Source of the DNA: JACVRW01 sp034664085
GTDB lineage: Bacteria > Actinomycetota > Thermoleophilia > Solirubrobacterales > Thermoleophilaceae
Reading direction: 5' to 3'
NCBI GenBank assembly: GCA_034664085.1
Contig: JAXDII010000001.1
Span: forward strand, 14,561 to 78,560
DNA length: 64,000 nucleotides
The notes beneath the pieces were generated by a model. It saw only the letters and a program-made list of their open reading frames with translations. It searched no databases and had not been told where the DNA came from. Shown here piece after piece: positions 8,394 to 16,725 of the stretch; within the stretch, counting starts at the first letter, position 1, and every line of letters begins with the position of its first letter. The position numbers and the translations under genes are program-made.

Positions 8394-10465
8394 CGGTCGC
8401 TCGGCACGACGCGCAAGCCCCCGGCCGCGAGGCACTCGACGGTCGCGCCGGGCGTGACGACGATCGTCGTCAGCGGAGACTCCACGATCGCCGGGCCGGT
8501 CGCGGCCTCACCGGGACGCATCGAGTCGAGCCGGAAGACCTCCGCGGCCTCGACGCCGACGCCGCTGAAGTAGGCGGGCCGCCGGACCGGCGCGCCGCCG
8601 TTCGCGCCGCCCGCCTGCGAGCCCGGGCCGCGCCCGCTGCCGAGGCGGGAGACCGCCCGCGCGCGCCACGCGACGACCTCGATCGGCGCGTCCGGGTCGC
8701 TGATCGCGAAGACGCGCTCGTGCGTGGCGTGGAAGCGCTGCCTCAGTGCCTCGACGTCGGCGCCGTCGCGGAAGCGCGGGGAGGGCAGCGGCACCTCCAG
8801 CTCCCAGATCTGGCGCGGGTAGCGGGTCTCGGCGAACCACTCGATCCGTGAGCCGGCCTCACCGCTGACCTCGGCGATGAAGGCGTCGCAGCTCGCCTCG
8901 AGCGCCGACAGGGTCGAGTTGACCCCGTCGTAGTCGAAGTCGCGGCTCGAGGTGTGGTGCGTGCTCACGAAGTCCGTGCTCAGGTCGGACAGGAGCGCGC
9001 CGGCGGCCGACAGCGCCGCCCCGGTTTCGGGGAACAGCACCTCGCGGCAGCCGAGCCTGCGTGCGACCGCCACGAGGTTCAGCCCCGCCGCTCCCCCGCC
9101 GCCCACGAGCACCGCCTCGCGCGGATCGACGCCCTGCTTGACCGTCACGTCCTCGATCGCGCTGACCACGTTCTCGGTGGCGAGCTCGAGGACGGCGGCG
9201 GCCGCCTCCTCGGGCTCCAGGCCGAGCGGGTCGCCCACCCGTTCGCGGACGACCGCGCGCGCCGCGGCCGCGTCGAGGGCGATGGCGCTCCCGAGGAAGT
9301 AGTCCGGGTCGATGTAGCCCAGCACGAGCGCCGCGTCGGTGACGGTCGCATGCCCGCCGCCGCGCCCGTAGCACGCGGGGCCGGGATCGCTGCCGGCGCT
9401 GTCCGGGCCCACGTGCAGCAGGCCGCCCGCGTCCACCCAGGCGACCGACCCCCCGCCTGCGCCGACCGAGCGCACTTCGACCGAGGGCAGGCCGGTCATG
9501 ATCCCCGTGAAGCGCCTGCCAAGCCAGGCCTCTCGCGTCCGCGGGATCTCGCCGCCCCGCACCAGCGAGATGTCGCAGGTCGTGCCCCCCGTGTCCGCGA
9601 CGACGACGGTGTCGGCGCCCGTGTCGCGGTCGGCGTAGAACCGGCCCGCGACTGGCGCCATCGCGGGACCGGAGTTGAGCGTGTGGACCGGCGCGGCGGC
9701 CACCGCGTCGAGCGGCAGCAGGCCACCGCTCGACGTGGTCATCAGAACGCGGCCGGCGAAGCCAAGCGACCGCAGCCGGCCGTCGAGCGTGTCGAGGTAC
9801 GCCGTCATCACCGGCTTCAGCGCCGCGTCGAGCGCGGCCGACGAGGCGCGGCGGAACTCGCGGATCGAGGGGTTCAGCTGGTGGGAGAGCGTGACGGGGA
9901 CGTCCGGGAGCTGCTCCGCGAGCAGCTCGCCCACGCGCAGCTCGTGGATCGGGTTGGCGGTCGACCACAGCAGGCAGACCGCCACGGCCTCCACTCGCAG
10001 CTCGGCCAGGCGGCGGGCGAGCCCGGCCAGGGCCGCCTCGTCCAGCGCCAGCACCACCTCGCCGCCCGCGCCGACGCGCTCGCCGACGCCGAACGTGAGC
10101 GAGCGCGGCACGAACGGCCGCGGGTACTCGCGGGAGAAGTCGAAAGCGCCCTCGCGGCCGCCCTCGCGCAGGAGCAGGACGTCCTCGTGCCCCTCTGTCG
10201 TCAGGAGCGCCGTGCGCGCGGTGGTCTCGGTGAGCACGGCGTTGATCGCGCGCGTGCTCGCGTGGATCAGGAGCTCGCCGTCGGCCAGCAGCTCCTCGAC
10301 CGCGACGCCCCGGGCCGCGGCGGCCACACCGAAGACGTCGACCACGCCCTGGGTGGGGTCGGGGAGTGTGGTCGGGCTCTTGTGCAGCTCGAGCGGCCGG
10401 TCGCCATCCTCCACGACGAGGTCCGTGAACGTACCGCCCGTGTCGACCGCGAAGCGGAGGCCCAC
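8390..10465 (-). CDS. Hydantoinase/oxoprolinase family protein, HyuA-type subunit
   Basis: This 691-residue protein has the ATP-binding start RFAVDTGGTFTDLVV of the HyuA/5-oxoprolinase/acetone carboxylase beta family. The second phosphate motif is VVVADTGGTTCDISLVRGGE, followed by GAGGGSVAWVD and VLVGGGGAAGLNLVAVARRLG. The family couples ATP hydrolysis to ring opening of cyclic amides (hydantoins, 5-oxoproline, lactams) or to carboxylation. It is the last gene of the six-gene minus operon, 8 bases after HyuB, its usual partner. Its stop overlaps the convergent reductase stop by four bases. The exact ring substrate cannot be read from sequence. Confidence 0.9.
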   Translation of the reverse strand: MGLRFAVDTGGTFTDLVVEDGDRPLELHKSPTTLPDPTQGVVDVFGVAAAARGVAVEELLADGELLIHASTRAINAVLTETTARTALLTTEGHEDVLLLREGGREGAFDFSREYPRPFVPRSLTFGVGERVGAGGEVVLALDEAALAGLARRLAELRVEAVAVCLLWSTANPIHELRVGELLAEQLPDVPVTLSHQLNPSIREFRRASSAALDAALKPVMTAYLDTLDGRLRSLGFAGRVLMTTSSGGLLPLDAVAAAPVHTLNSGPAMAPVAGRFYADRDTGADTVVVADTGGTTCDISLVRGGEIPRTREAWLGRRFTGIMTGLPSVEVRSVGAGGGSVAWVDAGGLLHVGPDSAGSDPGPACYGRGGGHATVTDAALVLGYIDPDYFLGSAIALDAAAARAVVRERVGDPLGLEPEEAAAAVLELATENVVSAIEDVTVKQGVDPREAVLVGGGGAAGLNLVAVARRLGCREVLFPETGAALSAAGALLSDLSTDFVSTHHTSSRDFDYDGVNSTLSALEASCDAFIAEVSGEAGSRIEWFAETRYPRQIWELEVPLPSPRFRDGADVEALRQRFHATHERVFAISDPDAPIEVVAWRARAVSRLGSGRGPGSQAGGANGGAPVRRPAYFSGVGVEAAEVFRLDSMRPGEAATGPAIVESPLTTIVVTPGATVECLAAGGLRVVPSDR

Positions 10466-10473
10466 GCGAATCC

Positions 10474-12243
10474 CTACGAGCGCGCGCCCGCGCGCAGCTC
10501 GGCGGTGCGGACCCGGTCGACCAGACCGTCGCCATCGAGGGCGACCCGATACACGGCCAGGGCCTGCTCCGCCGTGACATAGCCGTCCGACACGTCGAGC
10601 GCGACGCGATCCGGGTCGCGCTCGTCGGGCGGGCCGTACCCGCCGCCGGAGGTGGAGAACGAGATCAGGCGCTCCTCCGGCTCGATCACGACAGCCCCGG
10701 CCGCCGGCAGCTCCTCGATCTCACCGGAGCGGCGCCGCACCCGCTGCGAGGCGAGCGCGCCCGCCAGCCCGCCGCGCGCTCCGAGCGCCGGGTACTCGTT
10801 CCCGTCGGACATCCACACGGCGGTGAGCGGGACGCCGACCGGCGACCACTCCACGTGGCGCGCAGAGGAGCCGCGGAAGCGGCCCGCGCCCTCGCTGTCG
10901 GGAATGAAGCGGTTCACCCACACGCGGAACGGATACAGGGCCTCGTCCACCTCGACGCTGTCGGTGTACATCATCCCGGCGCTGATCGAGCTGGCTCCGA
11001 TCCAGCCGTCCGCGAACGGACTGGCGGCGCCCGCCGAGTTCGCCAGGAACAGCAGGCCGACGAAACGCTCGCCCTGGCGGCGCGCGTCGAACCCGGAGAT
11101 GGCCGCTCCGCCCGCGGCGATGGCGCTTCCCGACTCCGCCATCCCGATTCCGTCGCCGAGCTCCGCGAGCGCGCGCTGCACGACGTTGATCGCGCGGATC
11201 GCCGGGTGAGTGGTCGCGAGCGAGCAGCTCGTGGGATGAAGCGGGATGCCGAGCATGCAGTTCTCCCGGAGCAGCACCTCCACGCGCCGGAAGACCGCGG
11301 CGTTCACGGGCACCACGTCGGGGATGCCGTTGAGCACGCCGGTGAGGGCGCACGCCCGCGCCGTGCTCTCGGTCAGGTTCATGCCGTTCGGCAGGCAGTC
11401 GGGGTTGTCGCGCAGGTCGACTGTGATCACGGCGCGCTCGGGGTCCACCTCGACCGTCGCCCTGATCGGGAGCCCTTCGGTGACGCCCGCGAACGGGTCG
11501 TGGGTGGTCTCCGCGCTGGCGCGGCCGGCCGGCAGCTTCCGGATCGCCTCGACCATGCGCTCCTCGCTGTAGGCGAACCACTCCTCGACGTAGGCGTCCA
11601 GCTCGGCCCAGCCGACCTCCTCGGCGAGCTCGAGCAACTCGCGCTCACCGACGCGCGCAGCGCCGACCATCGCCATCAGGTCTCCGCGCCACAGCTCCGG
11701 CGCCCTGATGCGCGCCTCGCACATGCGCATCACGTCGCCCACCTCGGCGTACTCCTGCTGGATGCGCACGCAGGGAAAGATCAGCGCACCCTCCTCGTAG
11801 ACGTCGCGCGCGCCCGGCATCATGCTCGACGGGATCGAGTTGCCGCAGTCCGCCACGTGCGCCTTCACGACCAGGGTGAAGCGGTGCACGCCGTCGTCGT
11901 CGATCACCGGTACGAGCACGCCGTGGTCGGCGGCGTGGGAGCTCCCGTGGTAGGGCGAGTTGTGCAGGAACGCGTCGCCGCGGCGGAGGACCGGGTGGAC
12001 CTCCTTCATGTAGCTCGTGACGAGCTCGGGGCCGCCGGCGATCAGGATCGGGATGCTCTCCGCGGCCGCCAGCAGCTCGTCGCCGCCCGTGACGATGCAG
12101 CACGAGAAGTCGCGCGCGGTGTTGATCACGCCCGAGCGCGCCGTCCGGAAGAGCGTGTTCGTCATCTTCCTGACGATGCTCTCCAGCCGGTTGGTGAGCA
12201 CCGCGAGCCGCACGCCGTCGAGCTTCTGATCAGGGCCGCTCAC
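10474..12243 (-). CDS. Hydantoinase/oxoprolinase family protein, HyuB-type subunit
   Basis: This 589-residue protein matches the HyuB family. It has RLESIVRKMTNTLFRTARSG near the start, the conserved GDAFLHNSPYHGSSHAADH segment, and later LPNGMNLTESTARAC and GRFRGSSARHVEW. With HyuA it forms the ATP-dependent amidohydrolase or carboxylase complex. The GTG start at 12243 is chosen because it overlaps the upstream gene's TGA (GTGA) and gives the normal family length. The frame stays open much further upstream, but there it runs antisense-like through the hydroxylase gene. Confidence 0.88.
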   Translation of the reverse strand: MSGPDQKLDGVRLAVLTNRLESIVRKMTNTLFRTARSGVINTARDFSCCIVTGGDELLAAAESIPILIAGGPELVTSYMKEVHPVLRRGDAFLHNSPYHGSSHAADHGVLVPVIDDDGVHRFTLVVKAHVADCGNSIPSSMMPGARDVYEEGALIFPCVRIQQEYAEVGDVMRMCEARIRAPELWRGDLMAMVGAARVGERELLELAEEVGWAELDAYVEEWFAYSEERMVEAIRKLPAGRASAETTHDPFAGVTEGLPIRATVEVDPERAVITVDLRDNPDCLPNGMNLTESTARACALTGVLNGIPDVVPVNAAVFRRVEVLLRENCMLGIPLHPTSCSLATTHPAIRAINVVQRALAELGDGIGMAESGSAIAAGGAAISGFDARRQGERFVGLLFLANSAGAASPFADGWIGASSISAGMMYTDSVEVDEALYPFRVWVNRFIPDSEGAGRFRGSSARHVEWSPVGVPLTAVWMSDGNEYPALGARGGLAGALASQRVRRRSGEIEELPAAGAVVIEPEERLISFSTSGGGYGPPDERDPDRVALDVSDGYVTAEQALAVYRVALDGDGLVDRVRTAELRAGARS

Positions 12244-13868
12244 GCCGACGGCGCCCCATGCCCGGTGACGAGCTCGATCAGGCCGCCGGGGTCGCGCGGC
12301 TCCTCGTCGGAGCGCCACGCCACGTGGCCGTCGGGCCGAACCAGCACGAGGCGACGCTCGTAGGCCTCCAGCACCTCGTCGGCCTCCAGCGCCACAACCG
12401 ACAGCGGGACGCCCCGCTCGAGCGCCGCACGGGCGATCCCGTCGGCCGCCGGCGCGGCGTCGCCCAGCCGCAGCAGCGTGAACCCGTGTCCGTACAGGTC
12501 GAGCGTCGAGCGGTCCGCGCCGATCCAGACGTGCGGCGCACGGGCGCCCGGCCGGGCGATCTGGCTGTAGCTCATCACCTCGTCGGGGGGCGCCGGGGTG
12601 CCGTCGGGCTGGCAGATCGGCGAGTCGTCGTATCGGTATCCCAGGTGGATGCCCAGGCAGAACCACTCGCGCCGCATCACCTCGGAGTAGCGCTCGCCGA
12701 ACCGGATGCGGGCGCGGTCTCCCTCCGGCCCCGCTTCGAAGATCGCCTCCAAGGGCTCGTCTCGCGGTGAGAGCATCCTCCCGAGATTGCCGCTCGCCTC
12801 GGTCACGTTCCGGATCGCGATCGGGCGGCGCTCCGGCTCGTAGGACTCGAGCAGGCGCTCCCCGCCCCACCCCTCGAGCGTGGCCGCGAGCTTCCAGGAA
12901 AGGTCGACGGCGTCGCCCACGCCGGTGTTCATGCCAAAACCGCCGGTCGGAGACATGAGATGCGCCGCGTCGCCGGCGATGAACACGCGCGCGCCTCCGT
13001 AGGAGTCGGCTACGAGCTCGTGCCTGACCCAGGGCACGACGCTGAGCAGCTCGTACGCGAAGTCCCGGCCGACCGCGCGCCGGATGGCGGCGCGGATGTC
13101 CTGCTCGGAGAGGGCGTGCTCCTCGTCGCCGCCGATGATCGACATCCGCCAGCGGTCGGCTCCGTTGATCGCCACGAGGGTCGCCCACGTCCCCTCGGGG
13201 CCTACGAATATGAACCGGTACGCCTGGCCCTTGTCGTGCAGCGATACGAGGTCGTCGCACCTGAAGATGATGTTGGTGGTGTACGTCAGGGCTGGCCGAC
13301 CGCTCATGCCGATCCCGAGCAGCGAGCGGACCTTGCTCGAGCCGCCGTCGCACCCTATGACGTAGTCCGCGGCGATCGTCTCCGGCTCGCCGGTGTCCGC
13401 ATCGCGCACCGTCGCGGTCACCCCCTGCGGCGACTGCTCGAGGTCGACAAGCTCGGTGCGGTAGCGCAGCGACACGTGCGGGAACGAGCGGGCGTAGCGG
13501 GCCAGGATCGGGTCGAACATGTCCTGCGGACAGCGCTCGCGTCGCTGCGGGCTCTGCGGCGGGGGGTTGCCGCCGTCCATGGAGGGCAGGCGCTCGCGAC
13601 CGAGCTGGTAGCCGTCCAGCGACGTCACGTAGACGCAGTCCTGCGGATAGTCCCTCGGGTACGGGCTTTCCTCGACCCAGCCGACGATGCCCCAGCGCCG
13701 GCAGAACTCCATGGTCCGCACTCCGACCAGGTCCTGCCGCGGCTGGTAGATCGAGCCGTCGCCCTTCTCGACGACCAGCGCGGGTATCCCGCGCCAGCCC
13801 AGGTCGCTTGCGAGCGCCAGCCCCACCGGACCGGCGCCGATGATCAGTACTGGTGTGGCGCTGCTCAC
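12240..13868 (-). CDS. FAD-dependent aromatic hydroxylase (PheA/TfdB-like monooxygenase)
   Basis: This 542-residue protein shows all three class A flavin hydroxylase motifs. They are the N-terminal dinucleotide fold VLIIGAGPVGLALASDLG, the DG motif YVIGCDGGSSKVRSLLG at about residue 170, and the FAD ribose motif RVFIAGDAAHLMSPTGGFGMN at about 290. The C-terminal about 150 residues resemble the thioredoxin-like domain of phenol-hydroxylase relatives. Such enzymes hydroxylate phenols or hydroxylated rings with NAD(P)H and O2. The GTG start overlaps the TGA of the bicupin gene. The likely role is to prepare the ring for cleavage by that bicupin dioxygenase; this order is inference from adjacency. 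Confidence 0.88.
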   Translation of the reverse strand: MSSATPVLIIGAGPVGLALASDLGWRGIPALVVEKGDGSIYQPRQDLVGVRTMEFCRRWGIVGWVEESPYPRDYPQDCVYVTSLDGYQLGRERLPSMDGGNPPPQSPQRRERCPQDMFDPILARYARSFPHVSLRYRTELVDLEQSPQGVTATVRDADTGEPETIAADYVIGCDGGSSKVRSLLGIGMSGRPALTYTTNIIFRCDDLVSLHDKGQAYRFIFVGPEGTWATLVAINGADRWRMSIIGGDEEHALSEQDIRAAIRRAVGRDFAYELLSVVPWVRHELVADSYGGARVFIAGDAAHLMSPTGGFGMNTGVGDAVDLSWKLAATLEGWGGERLLESYEPERRPIAIRNVTEASGNLGRMLSPRDEPLEAIFEAGPEGDRARIRFGERYSEVMRREWFCLGIHLGYRYDDSPICQPDGTPAPPDEVMSYSQIARPGARAPHVWIGADRSTLDLYGHGFTLLRLGDAAPAADGIARAALERGVPLSVVALEADEVLEAYERRLVLVRPDGHVAWRSDEEPRDPGGLIELVTGHGAPSA

Positions 13869-14845
13869 CAGTGAGTGCTGCCGGACCCGTCCGCGGTCCG
13901 CAGGTAGCCGCAGTACCGCTGGAGGGGCTCGTCCGTGATGCACAGCAGCACGCTGTCCGCCTCCGCGTGGTGCTCCTGCGAGCTCCAGCACGGCGCGACG
14001 AAGGTGTCGCCGCGCTCCCATTCGAGCTGCGCCTCGCCGATCTTGGAGCTGCCGTTCCCCTGGAGCACCACGTACTCGCGGTTGGCCGTCGTCTGGAAGG
14101 GCTCGGAGGTGACTCCCCCGTCGAACTGGTGGACGTTCAGCCCGATCGTGGGCAGCGCGGGGTCGCCCAGCGAGATGACCCGGCCCTGCGTTGCGTTCGG
14201 CTCGGCGTCGCCGAGGCGCCTGACCGTGTCGCCCCAGCCGAAGAAGAACGCGGACTCGTCGCCCTCGGTCCGTTCGGGCTCCTGGAAGCCTCCGGGAAAC
14301 AGGCTGAAGAACATGGGGTCGAGGAACTGCACCAGCGGCACGTCGAGGAAGTCGAGCCAGATCGCCGCATCCTCGCCCTCGTTCCCGTGGCCGTGCCAGG
14401 AGCCCCCCGGCGTGAGCAGCACGTCGTTCGGGTGCATGTCCAGGCGTACGCCGTCCACGATCGTGTAGACGCCCTCGCCGCAGTCGAGCGCAACCCGGCC
14501 GGCGTGCGGCGAGTGCCTGTGCGTCCGCGCGCGCTCGCCCGGCAGCAGGCCCTGGTAGGCGAGCACGTGGGTGCGCGTCGACGGGTAGACGATCTCCTCG
14601 CCCGGGTTGACCATGACGACGTTCCGCCGCTCCGCGAACTCGGTGTCCACGAGGCGTCCGGCTGCCGTGAGGGCCCCCTTGGACTCGCGGTACTTCCACA
14701 CGTGCGGCACGAACTCGCCCCTCGGCTCGGACCAGAACGGGCGCTCGGGCCGGTCCCAGCCCGGCACGAAGTTGCGCGCCCTCAGGTACGAGTGGACGGC
14801 CTCAAGGTCGTCCGACTCCGCGATTGCCATCTCGTGTGCGCTCAC
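13865..14845 (-). CDS. Bicupin dioxygenase, gentisate 1,2-dioxygenase-like
   Basis: This 326-residue protein has two cupin domains. The first carries the metal-binding set HRHSPHAGR with a later His in GGSWHGHGNE, placed as in gentisate and 1-hydroxy-2-naphthoate dioxygenases (HxH, then WHxHGN). The second half, with YVVLQGNGSSKIGEAQLEW and GDTFVAPCWSSQEHHA, is a second barrel. The family cleaves rings carrying para- or ortho-related hydroxy and carboxylate groups using Fe(II) and O2. It lies between the fumarylacetoacetase-like gene and the FAD hydroxylase gene. The substrate could be gentisate-like or a hydroxylated N-heterocycle. Confidence 0.82.
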   Translation of the reverse strand: MSAHEMAIAESDDLEAVHSYLRARNFVPGWDRPERPFWSEPRGEFVPHVWKYRESKGALTAAGRLVDTEFAERRNVVMVNPGEEIVYPSTRTHVLAYQGLLPGERARTHRHSPHAGRVALDCGEGVYTIVDGVRLDMHPNDVLLTPGGSWHGHGNEGEDAAIWLDFLDVPLVQFLDPMFFSLFPGGFQEPERTEGDESAFFFGWGDTVRRLGDAEPNATQGRVISLGDPALPTIGLNVHQFDGGVTSEPFQTTANREYVVLQGNGSSKIGEAQLEWERGDTFVAPCWSSQEHHAEADSVLLCITDEPLQRYCGYLRTADGSGSTHW

Positions 14846-14864
14846 TCGGCCTCCACTGTCGCCC

Positions 14865-15713
14865 TCATGCGAGTCGGACCGGCGCCGCCTGCCGCACTGG
14901 CAGGCTCAAGCGGCCAACTCGTTCGATCTCCACTGTCACGTTCTGGCCCGGCGCGACCGGACCGACGCCGGCGGGTGTTCCCGAGGCGATGATGTCGCCG
15001 GGGAAGAGCGTCATGACCGCCGAGCACAGCTCCACCATCCCGGCCACGTCCACCACCAGGTCCCGCGTGTTGGCGTCCTGACGAAGCTCGTCGTCCACCC
15101 ACACCCGCAGCTGGAGCTCGTCCGGATCGGGCACCTCGTCCGACGTCGTGATCCAGGGCCCCATGGGCGCGAAGGTGTCGTAGGACTTGCGCATGACCCG
15201 CTCCTCGTCGCCGCGCACGACCATGTCGAGCAGGCACGAGTAGCCGAAGATGTGGTCGAAGGCGCGTTCGCGTGGGATGCGGCGGCCCTGGCGGCCGATG
15301 ACGATGGCCAGCTCGCCCTCGTGGTGGATCTCCCGGCCCGGCAGGTCGGGGAGCTCGATCGCGCCCGACGCGCCGACCAGCGACGACGGCGCCTTCAGGA
15401 AGAACCCGCGCGTCCGGGCCGTGTAGCTCGAGCCCATCTCGGCGCCGTGGTCCACGTAGTTGACCGGCATGGCGATCAGCTTGCTGGGCCACGGGATCGG
15501 CGCCTCGACCGTCACGTCGTCGAACGGGGCGCCCTGGCCCCGGTCCGCGGCCGAGACGAGTTCCTTCGCGTGCGAGTCGAAGCCGGCCACCAGCCGGACC
15601 ATCGCCATGGGTGGGAACTCGGATGGGTCTGCGCCCACCACCTCGGTCACGTCCACCACGTCGTCTCCGCTGAGGACGCCGAGACGCCCTCCGTTGAAGC
15701 GCAGCAGCTTCAA
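14865..15713 (-). CDS. Fumarylacetoacetate hydrolase family protein
   Basis: This 282-residue protein belongs to the FAH/2-hydroxyhepta-diene-dioate isomerase family. It has KLIAMPVNYVDHGAEMGSS, the metal ligands in GREIHHEGELAIVIGR, YDTFAPMGPWI, and the closing FPGDIIASGTPAGVG. Members hydrolyse or isomerise ring-cleavage products such as maleyl- or fumarylpyruvate. That suits a position directly after a gentisate-type dioxygenase gene. The start is TTG at 15713, overlapping the upstream TGA as TTGA. It replaces the longer open frame because the N-terminal LKLLRFNGGRLGVL is the normal beginning of the family. Confidence 0.85.
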   Translation of the reverse strand: MKLLRFNGGRLGVLSGDDVVDVTEVVGADPSEFPPMAMVRLVAGFDSHAKELVSAADRGQGAPFDDVTVEAPIPWPSKLIAMPVNYVDHGAEMGSSYTARTRGFFLKAPSSLVGASGAIELPDLPGREIHHEGELAIVIGRQGRRIPRERAFDHIFGYSCLLDMVVRGDEERVMRKSYDTFAPMGPWITTSDEVPDPDELQLRVWVDDELRQDANTRDLVVDVAGMVELCSAVMTLFPGDIIASGTPAGVGPVAPGQNVTVEIERVGRLSLPVRQAAPVRLA

Positions 15714-16558
15714 GAGCCGGCCCCGACCCCTGCCAGGAACGAGGCGATCGTCGCGGCGGTCCGCTCCGGCTCCTGAGCCACCAGCAGGTGCCCGGTCGGA
15801 GAGGTCCCGCCGGAGACCGTCTCCAGCCGAGCGTCCGGCAGCAGCTCGACCCAGCGCTCCATGTGCGCCGCGGGCACGACGCGGTCCTCGTCGGGCACGA
15901 CGATGAGCGCGGGGCAGCGCACCCGGTCGAGCCGCTGATCGAGCTTCAGGTCGTAGCGCGGGTTCCACATCAGCCGCGCGAGTGTCGTGAACTCGTCGTA
16001 GGCCGCGACGCGCGCCTCGACCGACGTGGCCGTCAGCTCGAGCTCGCCGTAGGCGGCCGCGTCCCCGTTCAGGAGGACGGACGCCGCGTTCTCCTCGGTC
16101 ATCCGGAAGACGTCGTAGAGGGGGTGGCCGGGCACGCGCAGGCCCATCGGCGCAATCAGCGTGAGGCTCTTGACCCGCTTGGGGTAGAAGACGGCGAACT
16201 CCGCCGCGATCCAGCCCCCAACCGAGTGGCCGACGAGGTGGACGCCGTCGAGCTCCAGCGTGTCGAGCAGCTCGTCGTAGTAGAGCGCCAGGTCCGCGAA
16301 GTCGTCCAGCCAGGCCGGCCGCTCGATGCTGCCGAAGCCCGGATGCTCCGGCACGATGAGGTCGACCTGCTTCGCGAGCTCGTCGTGGAACGGCAGCCAG
16401 TGGCCGGCGAGCTGCGCTCCGGGCAGGTACACGACCGGCTGGCCGGTGCCACTGCGGCGAACGACCGGCTCCGTGCCGCGAACGGCGCCCAGATCCGGCT
16501 CCGGATCGACGGCGGCTCGCGGCTTTCCGACCGCGTCGGCCGCCGCCCTATCGGCCAT
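15710..16558 (-). CDS. Alpha/beta hydrolase
   Basis: This 282-residue protein has the alpha/beta hydrolase fold. The oxyanion region is VVYLPGAQLAGHW, the nucleophile elbow GHSVGGWIAAEFA (Ser in GHSVG), the acid in LIVVPDEDRVVP, and the His in GHLLVAQEPE. The lid and length resemble meta-cleavage product hydrolases and esterases. It is the first gene of the six-gene minus operon, with promoter P3 54 or more bases upstream. It may hydrolyse a carbon-carbon or ester bond in a ring-cleavage product; that is a guess from position. Confidence 0.82.
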   Translation of the reverse strand: MADRAAADAVGKPRAAVDPEPDLGAVRGTEPVVRRSGTGQPVVYLPGAQLAGHWLPFHDELAKQVDLIVPEHPGFGSIERPAWLDDFADLALYYDELLDTLELDGVHLVGHSVGGWIAAEFAVFYPKRVKSLTLIAPMGLRVPGHPLYDVFRMTEENAASVLLNGDAAAYGELELTATSVEARVAAYDEFTTLARLMWNPRYDLKLDQRLDRVRCPALIVVPDEDRVVPAAHMERWVELLPDARLETVSGGTSPTGHLLVAQEPERTAATIASFLAGVGAGS

Positions 16559-16611
16559 TCGAGATGTGGAGTTCGTCGGTCAAGAAAGGGCGTGTCGCCA
16601 GGAAACGGTTC

Positions 16612-16671
16612 GATTATCGGTCGGGCGCGGTCGCTCAGCGTGAATCTTGAACGCACCGGCGGGGCCTGTCA
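16612..16671 (-). promoter_or_regulatory. Promoter P3 of the six-gene catabolic operon with shared operator
   Basis: Read on the minus strand, TTGACA at 16671-16666 is followed after 17 bases by CAAGAT at 16648-16643. Then CGACCG-CGCC-CGACCGATAATC lies at 16633-16612. The 24 bases between the -10 and CGATAATC equal the distance in P1 and exceed P2 by one. The element lies in the 167-base gap between the divergent operon (start 16558) and the aldehyde dehydrogenase gene (start 16726), so both could be controlled from it. No clear plus-strand promoter was found. Confidence 0.62.
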
Positions 16672-16725
16672 AGGGCGCGCGCCGGCGGACGCCATCGGTC
16701 CCGACTCGGGTACGCTCGCCTGCCT

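Noticed and set aside
10474..13353. Extended 959-codon reading frame for HyuB
   Set aside because: The upstream part is an alternative frame of the FAD hydroxylase gene. HyuB homology begins at GTG 12243, which overlaps the upstream stop.
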